Origin: HGM12587 sp945786935
GTDB taxonomy: Bacteria; Bacillota; Clostridia; Lachnospirales; Lachnospiraceae
DNA length: 11,085 nt
Direction: 5' to 3'
Assembly: GCA_945786935.1 (NCBI GenBank)
Contig: CALZFY010000071.1
Span: 1-11,085, forward strand
Part shown: positions 5,187-11,085 of the stretch, piece after piece
How the letters are laid out: each line of letters opens with the position of its first letter
Position numbering within the stretch: the stretch's first letter is position 1
Translations under genes and position numbers: made by a program
Notes under the pieces: model-generated
Databases searched by the model: none
What the model saw: the letters and a program-made list of their open reading frames with translations, nothing else
What the model was told of the DNA's origin: nothing

Positions 5187-6011
5187 ATGGAGTCTTTGAT
5201 CGTTGTGCGGGGTGGCGGAGATATTGCCACAGGCACGATTCATAAATTGCATAAATGCGGTTACAGGGTGCTGGTACTGGAGACAGAAAATCCTTCTGCC
5301 ATTCGACGGAATGTTGCTTTTTGTGAGGCTGTGTATGAGAAAGAAATGCAGGTGGAGGATGTCCGGGCGAGACTTGCAGGAACCCTGGAAGAGGCAGAAC
5401 AGGTGATGGCAGAGGGTGATGTAGCAGTGCTGGTGGACCCGGAGGGTCAGTGTCTGAAGAAATTAAAGCCCCTTGCTCTGGTGGATGGAATCCTTGCAAA
5501 GAAAAATCTTGGAACAACGAAAGATATGGCACCGATCACCATCGGTCTGGGCCCCGGATTTACGGCAGGAAAAGATGTGGATGCAGTGATCGAAACCATG
5601 AGAGGACATCGCCTTGGACGTGTCATCCTGGAGGGGGAGGCGCTTCCCAATACGGGCATTCCGGGAGCCGTGGCAGGTGTGACCAAGGAACGTGTCATTC
5701 ACTCCCCGGCAGAAGGAATCTTTCGTAATGTCTGTCAGGTGACTGATACGGTAGAAAAGGGAGAGATCATTGCCTTTGTAGAGACTGGGGAAGGAAAAGT
5801 GGAAATTCCGGCCACCATTCCGGGACTTCTTCGTGGTCTATTAAGGGACGGATATCCGGTAACCAAAGGATTTAAGGTGGCGGATATTGATCCCAGGATT
5901 TCCGAATATGAGAACTGCTTTACGATTTCCGACAAGGCAAGGTGTATTGCAGGCGGTGTATTGGAAGCGATTTTATATTTTCAGCATCAGAAAGGTGTGG
6001 TGAGTTCATGA
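5187..6011 (+). CDS. yqeB: YqeB, selenium-dependent molybdenum hydroxylase accessory protein (EF2563 family)
   Basis: The 274-residue product belongs to the EF2563/YqeB family, found with orphan SelD and molybdenum hydroxylases and proposed to help make a labile selenium-containing cofactor. The biochemical reaction is unknown. Visible signatures are RGGGDIATG near the N-terminus (8-16), which resembles a Rossmann nucleotide-binding loop, and GLGPGF at 120-125. Then comes the pattern VIETMRGHRLGRVI, followed by PNTGIPG. The ATG at 5187 is chosen over one at 5178 because AAAAGGA lies 8 nt before it and family members start just before the VVRGGGD strand. It begins 2 nt after the molybdopterin-binding gene and its TGA overlaps the next ATG (ATGA), so the three are probably translationally coupled. 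Confidence 0.92.
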   Translation: MESLIVVRGGGDIATGTIHKLHKCGYRVLVLETENPSAIRRNVAFCEAVYEKEMQVEDVRARLAGTLEEAEQVMAEGDVAVLVDPEGQCLKKLKPLALVDGILAKKNLGTTKDMAPITIGLGPGFTAGKDVDAVIETMRGHRLGRVILEGEALPNTGIPGAVAGVTKERVIHSPAEGIFRNVCQVTDTVEKGEIIAFVETGEGKVEIPATIPGLLRGLLRDGYPVTKGFKVADIDPRISEYENCFTISDKARCIAGGVLEAILYFQHQKGVVSS

Positions 6012-7453
6012 GAGTCATTGCAGTCATAGGTTCCGGAGGAAAGACTACCAGGATTCATCAGCTGACCGGACATTTTCTCAGAGCAGGGAAAAAGGTACTG
6101 GTCACAACGACCACCCATATGATGGCGGAGGAGGGCTGTGATCTTTCCGGAAATGTGGAAAACATCCGAAAGAAAATAAAAGACAGTGGATACTGTATGG
6201 CAGGAATTCCGGCAGAAGATGGAAAAATAGGTCCTTTGCCGGAAGAACTTTATGAGAAAGCATGTGAACTGGCAGATGTGGTGCTGGTGGAGGCAGATGG
6301 AAGCAAAAGACTTCCTGTGAAATATCCGGCTCCGCAGGAGCCGGTCATTCCGAAGAATGCAACCGAGATCCATGTGGTGACAGGACTTTCCGCCCTGGGA
6401 AAACCATTGAAGGAAGTGTGTCACCGGATGGAACTGGCGTTACAGTGTCTGAAGGTTTCGGAAGATACGGTATTGCTGCCGATCCATGTGCAGACATTAC
6501 TTAGAAAAGGCTACCTGGAGCCTCTGAGAGAAAAATATCCTGAAATGGAAATCTGTGTCTGTCCGGCCGGGGGCGATACTCTCTACGAGAAAGTTGTAAG
6601 AGAGTTTCTACAAGAAGATGTGGATGTGTCGATCCTGGATCCAAGATGGTTTCATACGAAGGAAAAACTGGTAATCTTAGGTGCCGGTCATGTGGGCAGT
6701 AAAACGGCACATTTGGGACATTTTCTGGATTTTGAGGTGACGGTCATCGATGACCGGCAGGAGTTTGCCAATCAGGATGCTTTGCCTGATGCAGATGTTA
6801 TCCATTGTACGGAATTTGAGGCAGTGGAAAAGTATTTTCCTGAGGATGAAAATACCTACTATGTGGTAGTGACCAGAGGCCATGCGGCGGATAAGATCTG
6901 TGTGGAGAAACTATTAAACCATGGGAAATATGCCTATGTGGGCATGATCGGAAGTAAATTAAAGGTTCAAAAAACGCTGGAGGAGCTTCGAAAAGAAGGC
7001 TTTTCGGAAAAAGAGATTTCAAACATCCATGCGCCCATTGGATTGAAAATCGGTGGCAGGACACCGGAGGAGATTGCCCTGAGCATTGCGGCAGAGCTGG
7101 TTCAGGTAAAAAATCAGGTCACAGTCAGCAGCCTGTCCCATGAACTTCTTCACACAAAGGAAGAGGGAGTTCTTTGTATCATTACAGGGAAAACCGGTTC
7201 CTCCCCTAGAGGTGAGGGCAGTATGATGCTGGTGACGAAGGAAGGGATCCTTGGAAGCATTGGAGGCGGTGTGCTGGAAAAGACTGTGATCTGTGATGCA
7301 AAGAAAATGAGAAAGATTATGAGGAAGAGCTACAGCCTTTCCAATGATGAAAGTGCAAAGCTTGGCATGATCTGTGGCGGAACCAATGAAATCTTATTTG
7401 TTCCATTGTATCAGCATTGCGGCCCTGCTAAATCTATGCTAGTATCAACATAA
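6008..7453 (+). CDS. yqeC: YqeC fused to an XdhC-like protein with reversed domain order
   Basis: A single 481-residue frame joins three parts. Residues 1-205 are YqeC, with a P-loop-like GSGGKTT at 8-14, TTTTH at 33-37, VEADGSKRLP at 94-103 and a TGL segment at 125-127. Residues 219-365 are the NAD-type Rossmann half of XdhC, with ILGAGHVG at 223-230, VIDDR at 247-250, VVVTRGHAAD at 286-295, YVGMIGSK at 310-317 and IGGRTPEEIALSIAAEL at 348-364. Residues 375-467 are the XdhC_CoxI half, with TGSSPRGEG at 396-404, GSIGGGVLE at 416-424 and GMICGGTNE at 453-461. Classical XdhC has the CoxI half first, so the order here is swapped. XdhC proteins bind Moco, promote its sulfuration and insert it; YqeC is linked to selenium-dependent hydroxylases. 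It starts inside the stop of yqeB. Confidence 0.9.
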   Translation: MRVIAVIGSGGKTTRIHQLTGHFLRAGKKVLVTTTTHMMAEEGCDLSGNVENIRKKIKDSGYCMAGIPAEDGKIGPLPEELYEKACELADVVLVEADGSKRLPVKYPAPQEPVIPKNATEIHVVTGLSALGKPLKEVCHRMELALQCLKVSEDTVLLPIHVQTLLRKGYLEPLREKYPEMEICVCPAGGDTLYEKVVREFLQEDVDVSILDPRWFHTKEKLVILGAGHVGSKTAHLGHFLDFEVTVIDDRQEFANQDALPDADVIHCTEFEAVEKYFPEDENTYYVVVTRGHAADKICVEKLLNHGKYAYVGMIGSKLKVQKTLEELRKEGFSEKEISNIHAPIGLKIGGRTPEEIALSIAAELVQVKNQVTVSSLSHELLHTKEEGVLCIITGKTGSSPRGEGSMMLVTKEGILGSIGGGVLEKTVICDAKKMRKIMRKSYSLSNDESAKLGMICGGTNEILFVPLYQHCGPAKSMLVST

Positions 7454-7483
7454 ATACACAAAAGAAATCATAGGGGGATTATT

Positions 7484-8239
7484 TTGATTACCATTAAAAA
7501 CTATGTGAAAGTAAACAGCCTGGAAGAGGCTTATGAATTAAATCAGAAAAAAACTTCCAGAGTTCTTGGAGGTATCTTATGGATGAAAATGGGAAAAAGA
7601 TCCATTCAGACAGCCATTGATTTATCGAATCTGGGACTAAATCAGATTGAGGAGACAGAAGATCAGTTTAAGATCGGCGCCATGGTGACCTTAAGACAGA
7701 TAGAGACCCATCCGGCACTGAATGCATATACCAGCGGTGCAGTGAAGGAATGTGTCCGTCACATTGTTGGGACACAGTTTCGTAATTGTGCAACGGTAGG
7801 AGGAAGTATTTTCGGAAGATTCGGCTTTTCCGATGTGCTCACCTGTTTTCTTGCCATGGATTCTTATGTGGAGCTTTATCCTACAGGAATCATCCCGCTA
7901 CAGGAATTTGCAAAGATGAAATACGGAAATGAGATTTTAGTTTCCCTGATCGTAAAGAAAAAACCAATGCAGATCGGTTATGAAACACTTCGAAATGAAG
8001 CCACAGACTTCCCGGTGCTGGCAGTTGCGGTTGCAAAATGGGATGAGACTTATCATGTATCGGTAGGTGCAAGACCTGCAAAAGCGGCGCTGGTGACCAT
8101 GGAAAAAATTGAGGATGCCAATGATATTGCCGGACTATTTACTTACGGCAGTAATTTCAGGGCAAGTAAGGAGTACCGAAGGTATATTGCCGGGGTACTG
8201 ATCGAAAGAATTTATGAGGGACTGGAGGAAAAAGGATGA
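7484..8239 (+). CDS. Molybdenum hydroxylase FAD-binding subunit (XdhB/CoxM family)
   Basis: This subunit passes electrons from the iron-sulfur centres to FAD and on to the acceptor. The 251-residue product is somewhat short; relatives have 260-300. The FAD-binding segment with VGTQFRNCATVGGSIF (95-110) and GFSD (114-117) is clear and matches the TVGG motif region. The first FAD motif, usually GGTDLL or GGHSLIP, reads GGILWMK (29-35), so that half is divergent. DLSNLGLNQIE and IGAMVTLRQIE also fit the family. The start is a TTG at 7484 with AGGGGGA five nt upstream; no better ATG exists. It lies 30 nt after the yqeC fusion, the widest gap in the operon, and its TGA overlaps the ATG of the iron-sulfur subunit. 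Confidence 0.9.
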   Translation: MITIKNYVKVNSLEEAYELNQKKTSRVLGGILWMKMGKRSIQTAIDLSNLGLNQIEETEDQFKIGAMVTLRQIETHPALNAYTSGAVKECVRHIVGTQFRNCATVGGSIFGRFGFSDVLTCFLAMDSYVELYPTGIIPLQEFAKMKYGNEILVSLIVKKKPMQIGYETLRNEATDFPVLAVAVAKWDETYHVSVGARPAKAALVTMEKIEDANDIAGLFTYGSNFRASKEYRRYIAGVLIERIYEGLEEKG

Positions 8240-8700
8240 TCTTAAAATGCTTTATCAATGGAAAAGCAGTCACTGCTGATATTCTTCCGGATATGGCTCT
8301 TTTGGAATTTGTCAGAAGTCAGGGATGTTACAGTGTAAAAAGAGGCTGTGAGACCTCCAACTGTGGTCTTTGTACTGTCTGGGTGGAAGGAACACCGGTG
8401 TTATCCTGTTCCACACCGGCCATGCGTGTAGAAGGAAAACATGTGACCACTTTGGAAGGCTTACAGAAAGAAGCAGAGGAATTTGCAGCTTTCCTTGGAA
8501 ATGAAGGAGCAGAGCAGTGTGGATTTTGTTCTCCGGGCTTTGTGATGAATGTGCTTGCCATGGTTCGAGAGCTTTCTGATCCTACAGAGGAAGAGATCAA
8601 AGAATATCTGGCCGGTAATCTGTGCAGATGTACAGGTTATGTAGGTCAGCTTCGAGCAATCAAAAAATATCTGGCATGGAAGAAGGAGACGGAGGCGTAA
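8236..8700 (+). CDS. Molybdenum hydroxylase [2Fe-2S] subunit
   Basis: The 154-residue product carries two [2Fe-2S] clusters that link the molybdenum site to the flavin. The plant-ferredoxin-type N-terminal cluster uses C38, C43, C46 and C58 (GCETSNCGLCTV, then LSC). The helical C-terminal cluster uses C95 and C98 (QCGFCSPGF) and C130 and C132 (NLCRCTGY). All eight ligands are present and the length is normal for the separate small subunit (150-165). GGAGG at 8224-8228 lies 7 nt before the start, inside the end of the FAD gene, which it overlaps by 4 nt. The molybdenum subunit starts 3 nt after its stop. Confidence 0.96.
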   Translation: MILKCFINGKAVTADILPDMALLEFVRSQGCYSVKRGCETSNCGLCTVWVEGTPVLSCSTPAMRVEGKHVTTLEGLQKEAEEFAAFLGNEGAEQCGFCSPGFVMNVLAMVRELSDPTEEEIKEYLAGNLCRCTGYVGQLRAIKKYLAWKKETEA

Positions 8701-8703
8701 GTT

Positions 8704-10986
8704 ATGGCATATGTAGAAAAACCGATTATGAAAAAAGATGCCATGGCGCTGATTACAGGAAAGCCTGTTTATACAGAAGACCTGGCACCGAAGGATGCCC
8801 TGGTAGTAAAGGTACTTCGAAGCCCTCATGCCAGTGCGATCATCAAAGAAATTAAAACGGACATTGCGAAGAAGGTTCCGGGCATTGAACTCATTCTGAC
8901 CCATGAAAACTGCCCGAAACACCGCTTTACCCAGGCGGGACAGACCTACCCGGAGCCAAGTCCTTATGACAGATATATTCTGGAAGACAGAGTGCGCTTC
9001 GTCGGGGATGCGGTGGCAATCGTAGCAGGTGTGGATGAAAAATGTGTTGACCGTGCACTGAAAATGATCAAGGTCACCTATGAGGTTTTGGAGCCGGTCC
9101 TTGATTTTCGGACAGCCAAAGACAACCCTACCCTGGTTCATCCGGAGGAGGACTGGGTGGCACATTGTCCGGTTGGAGCTGATAATCAAAGAAATCTGGT
9201 AGCCTGCGGCAGAGAGGGCGAGGGAGATGTGGACGCTGTATTTGCAGACTGTGACCTGGTATTGGAAAGAACCTATCACACCAAAGCAAACTGTCAGACC
9301 ATGATGGAAACCTTCCGCTCCTATGCTTATCTGGACGTTTATGGACGTCTGACGGTGGTAAGCTCTACCCAGATTCCATTTCATAACAGACGAATCCTTG
9401 GAAATGCGCTGGGCATTCCAAAATCGAAGGTTCGTGTGATCAAACCCCGTGTGGGCGGCGGTTTTGGCGCAAAACAGACCGGTGTTGCAGAAATTTATCC
9501 GGCAATCGTTACCTGGATGACAGGAAAACCTTCCATGATCATTTATTCCAGAAGGGAAGCCATGATCGCAGGTTCTCCGCGCCATGAGATGGAGATTACC
9601 GTAAAGATGGGCCTTAGCCGGGAGGGAAAGGTACGTGCCATCCGTATGTACACCTTGTCCAACTCCGGAGCTTATGGGGAACACGGTCCGACAACGGTTG
9701 GTCTTACAGGACATAAAGCCATTCCAATCTATACGCCGGAAGCTTTTGAATTTGTTTACGACGTGGTATATACCAATGTGCAGGCAGCAGGAGCTTATCG
9801 TGGATACGGCGCTACTCAGGGGTTATTTGCAGTGGAAAGTACCTTAAATGAAGCTGCCGATCAGCTGGGAATCGATCCACTGGAGATTCGCCGTAAAAAC
9901 TTCTTAAAGGTAGGACAGACCATGCCTGCTTATTACGGAGAGCTTCTGGAAAGCTGTACGGTGGAAGAATGTATGGAAACATGCCGTCAGATGATCGGAT
10001 GGGATGAAAAATTCCCGTCAAAAGATATGGGCAATGGGAAAGTCCGGGGTGTCGGCGTGGGAATTGCCATGCAGGGATCCGGTATTTCCGGTGTGGATGT
10101 AGGAAGCGTTACCATTAAGGTATCCGACGAAGGTCATTACAACCTGATGATCGGTGCGGCAGATATGGGTACAGGCTGTGATACGATCCTGGCTCAGATG
10201 GCAGCAGACTGTATGGACTGTGATGTGGACAATGTCATTGTCTATGGTGTGGATACCGATACCGCACCTTACGATTCTGGATCCTATGCTTCCAGTACTA
10301 CCTATGTCACAGGCATGGCAGTGGTCAAAGCCTGTGAGGAATTAAAGAAAAAAATCTGTAAGATCGGAGCTCTGGCTTTGGAAGTTCCGGAAGCTTTTGT
10401 CGATTTCGATGGAGAGGCAGTGTATGTAAAGGATGCGGAGGAAAAACGCATCTCATTGAAAGATATCTCTACAAAGAATATGTGCGGCTGTGTGGAAAAC
10501 CTGGAAGCTACGGCATCTCATTCTTCTCCGAAATCACCGCCACCATTTATGGCAGGTATGGCAGAGGTAGAGGTTGATTTGGAAACCGGTAAGATCGATC
10601 TTGTTGATTACGTAGCCTGTGTAGACTGCGGTACCCCGATTAATCCGAATCTTGTCAGAGTACAGGCAGAGGGCGGTCTTGTACAGGGCATCGGCATGAC
10701 TCTTTTTGAGGATGTGACCTACTCTAAGAGAGGAGCGATCATGGAGAATTCTCTGATGCAGTATAAGATTCCATGCCGTGTGGAAATTCCGAATATCCGT
10801 GTTGAGATCATTGGAAGCTATGAACCCACCGGTCCTTTCGGAGCAAAGTCCGTGGGAGAGGTTGTCATCAATACGCCGCTTCCGGCTATTGCACATGCAG
10901 TTTATAATGCGTCAGGTGTACGTTTCCGGGAACTGCCGATCACACCGGAAAAAGTAGTCAGAGGACTGCATAAGATCGGAGAATAA
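8704..10986 (+). CDS. Molybdenum hydroxylase large molybdopterin-binding subunit (xanthine dehydrogenase family)
   Basis: This is the catalytic subunit, which hydroxylates a carbon next to a ring nitrogen or an aldehyde carbon using water. At 760 residues it is full length for the separate-subunit form. By alignment from memory to bovine xanthine oxidase, Q223 (SSTQ) matches Gln767, GGGFGAK at 251-257 is the cofactor loop, R366 in AYRGYG matches Arg880, and E719 in GAKSVGE matches the catalytic Glu1261. Q258 takes the place of Glu802, as I recall also for E. coli XdhA. DMGTGCDT (487-494) and the segment PYDSGSYASSTTY (522-534) resemble proteins annotated as selenium-dependent hydroxylases. 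Retained R366 suggests a purine-like substrate, but nicotinate or another heterocycle cannot be excluded. GGAGG at 8691-8695, 8 nt before the ATG, supports the start. Confidence 0.93.
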   Translation: MAYVEKPIMKKDAMALITGKPVYTEDLAPKDALVVKVLRSPHASAIIKEIKTDIAKKVPGIELILTHENCPKHRFTQAGQTYPEPSPYDRYILEDRVRFVGDAVAIVAGVDEKCVDRALKMIKVTYEVLEPVLDFRTAKDNPTLVHPEEDWVAHCPVGADNQRNLVACGREGEGDVDAVFADCDLVLERTYHTKANCQTMMETFRSYAYLDVYGRLTVVSSTQIPFHNRRILGNALGIPKSKVRVIKPRVGGGFGAKQTGVAEIYPAIVTWMTGKPSMIIYSRREAMIAGSPRHEMEITVKMGLSREGKVRAIRMYTLSNSGAYGEHGPTTVGLTGHKAIPIYTPEAFEFVYDVVYTNVQAAGAYRGYGATQGLFAVESTLNEAADQLGIDPLEIRRKNFLKVGQTMPAYYGELLESCTVEECMETCRQMIGWDEKFPSKDMGNGKVRGVGVGIAMQGSGISGVDVGSVTIKVSDEGHYNLMIGAADMGTGCDTILAQMAADCMDCDVDNVIVYGVDTDTAPYDSGSYASSTTYVTGMAVVKACEELKKKICKIGALALEVPEAFVDFDGEAVYVKDAEEKRISLKDISTKNMCGCVENLEATASHSSPKSPPPFMAGMAEVEVDLETGKIDLVDYVACVDCGTPINPNLVRVQAEGGLVQGIGMTLFEDVTYSKRGAIMENSLMQYKIPCRVEIPNIRVEIIGSYEPTGPFGAKSVGEVVINTPLPAIAHAVYNASGVRFRELPITPEKVVRGLHKIGE

Positions 10987-10987
10987 T

Positions 10988-11085
10988 ATGTTGTACATGA
11001 TCTATCTGGCGGCTGGCTTGTCCAGCCGCTATGGCAGTAACAAATTACTGGAAACAGTAGATGGAAAACCGATGTATCGGCATTT
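10988..11085 (+). CDS. mocA: MocA-like molybdenum cofactor cytidylyltransferase (C-terminus beyond window)
   Basis: Only 32 complete codons are visible. They contain LAAGLSSRYGSNKLL, the nucleotide-binding signature of MobA/MocA-type nucleotidyltransferases, followed by VDGKPMYRH. MocA attaches CMP to Moco to give the cytosine dinucleotide form used by xanthine dehydrogenase family enzymes, which suits its position directly after the large subunit. MobA, a GTP-using relative, or another NTP transferase cannot be excluded on so short a piece. The ATG at 10988 has GGAG at 10978-10981, 6 nt upstream; an ATG at 10997 would be too far from it. It begins 1 nt after the stop of the large subunit and is in the same operon. 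Confidence 0.82.
   Translation, partial: MLYMIYLAAGLSSRYGSNKLLETVDGKPMYRH

Noticed and set aside
8181..8200. A third GGTACTGA match
   Set aside because: Only the 8-nt core is present, inside the FAD subunit gene, with none of the flanking blocks of the foldable element.
8461..9714. A 417-codon open frame on the minus strand
   Set aside because: It lies antisense to the iron-sulfur and molybdenum subunits, whose motifs are intact. Its composition is cysteine- and histidine-rich with no recognisable domain and no good ribosome site. It is a shadow of codon bias in the real genes.
4156..10986. In-frame TGA codons that could encode selenocysteine
   Set aside because: All three structural subunits end normally at full family length, with no internal TGA. 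The selenium in this enzyme class is thought to be a cofactor ligand rather than selenocysteine.

Overview
The window reads as chromosomal DNA of a Gram-positive anaerobe of the class Clostridia, most likely a Lachnospiraceae-type gut bacterium. This is inferred from the strong AGGAGG-type ribosome sites, TTG starts, a DUF1836 protein, the moderate A+T content, and a molybdenum hydroxylase locus carrying the YqeB and YqeC accessory proteins. The theme is molybdenum cofactor (Moco) synthesis and the maturation of one molybdenum hydroxylase.

Left part (1-3060): the N-terminal 270 codons of an NMT1/THI5-like ABC transporter lipoprotein run leftward off the window. Divergent from it is moaC. moaC meets, tail to tail with a 15-nt gap, a moaA-mog pair transcribed leftward from an extended -10 promoter at 3027-3055. 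Together these give the first pterin steps (MoaA, MoaC) and the adenylylation of molybdopterin (Mog).

Middle (3060-4155): a strong rightward promoter drives a DUF1836 gene with a TTG start. A single tRNA-Trp(CCA) follows, with its own promoter and a perfect intrinsic terminator. Two copies of an unrecognised, foldable intergenic element of 46-48 nt lie here. One sits at the predicted 5' end of the DUF1836 transcript. The other abuts the ribosome site of the first gene of the large operon.

Right part (4156-11085): seven tightly packed rightward genes, several overlapping by ATGA or separated by 1-3 nt. They are a MoeA/MoaB-like molybdopterin-binding protein with a four-cysteine tail, YqeB, a YqeC-XdhC fusion whose XdhC halves are in reversed order, the FAD, [2Fe-2S] and molybdopterin subunits of a xanthine dehydrogenase family enzyme, and the start of a MocA-like cytidylyltransferase. 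YqeB and YqeC are markers of the selenium-dependent molybdenum hydroxylase system proposed from comparative genomics. The likely workflow is: MoaA/MoaC/Mog make the cofactor, the MoeA-like protein and MocA finish it as the cytosine dinucleotide form, the XdhC-like part sulfurates or selenates and inserts it, and the three structural subunits form the hydroxylase. The substrate cannot be read from the sequence; purines are the leading guess. No mobile elements, CRISPR arrays or origins were seen, and no gene-free stretch exceeds 300 nt.
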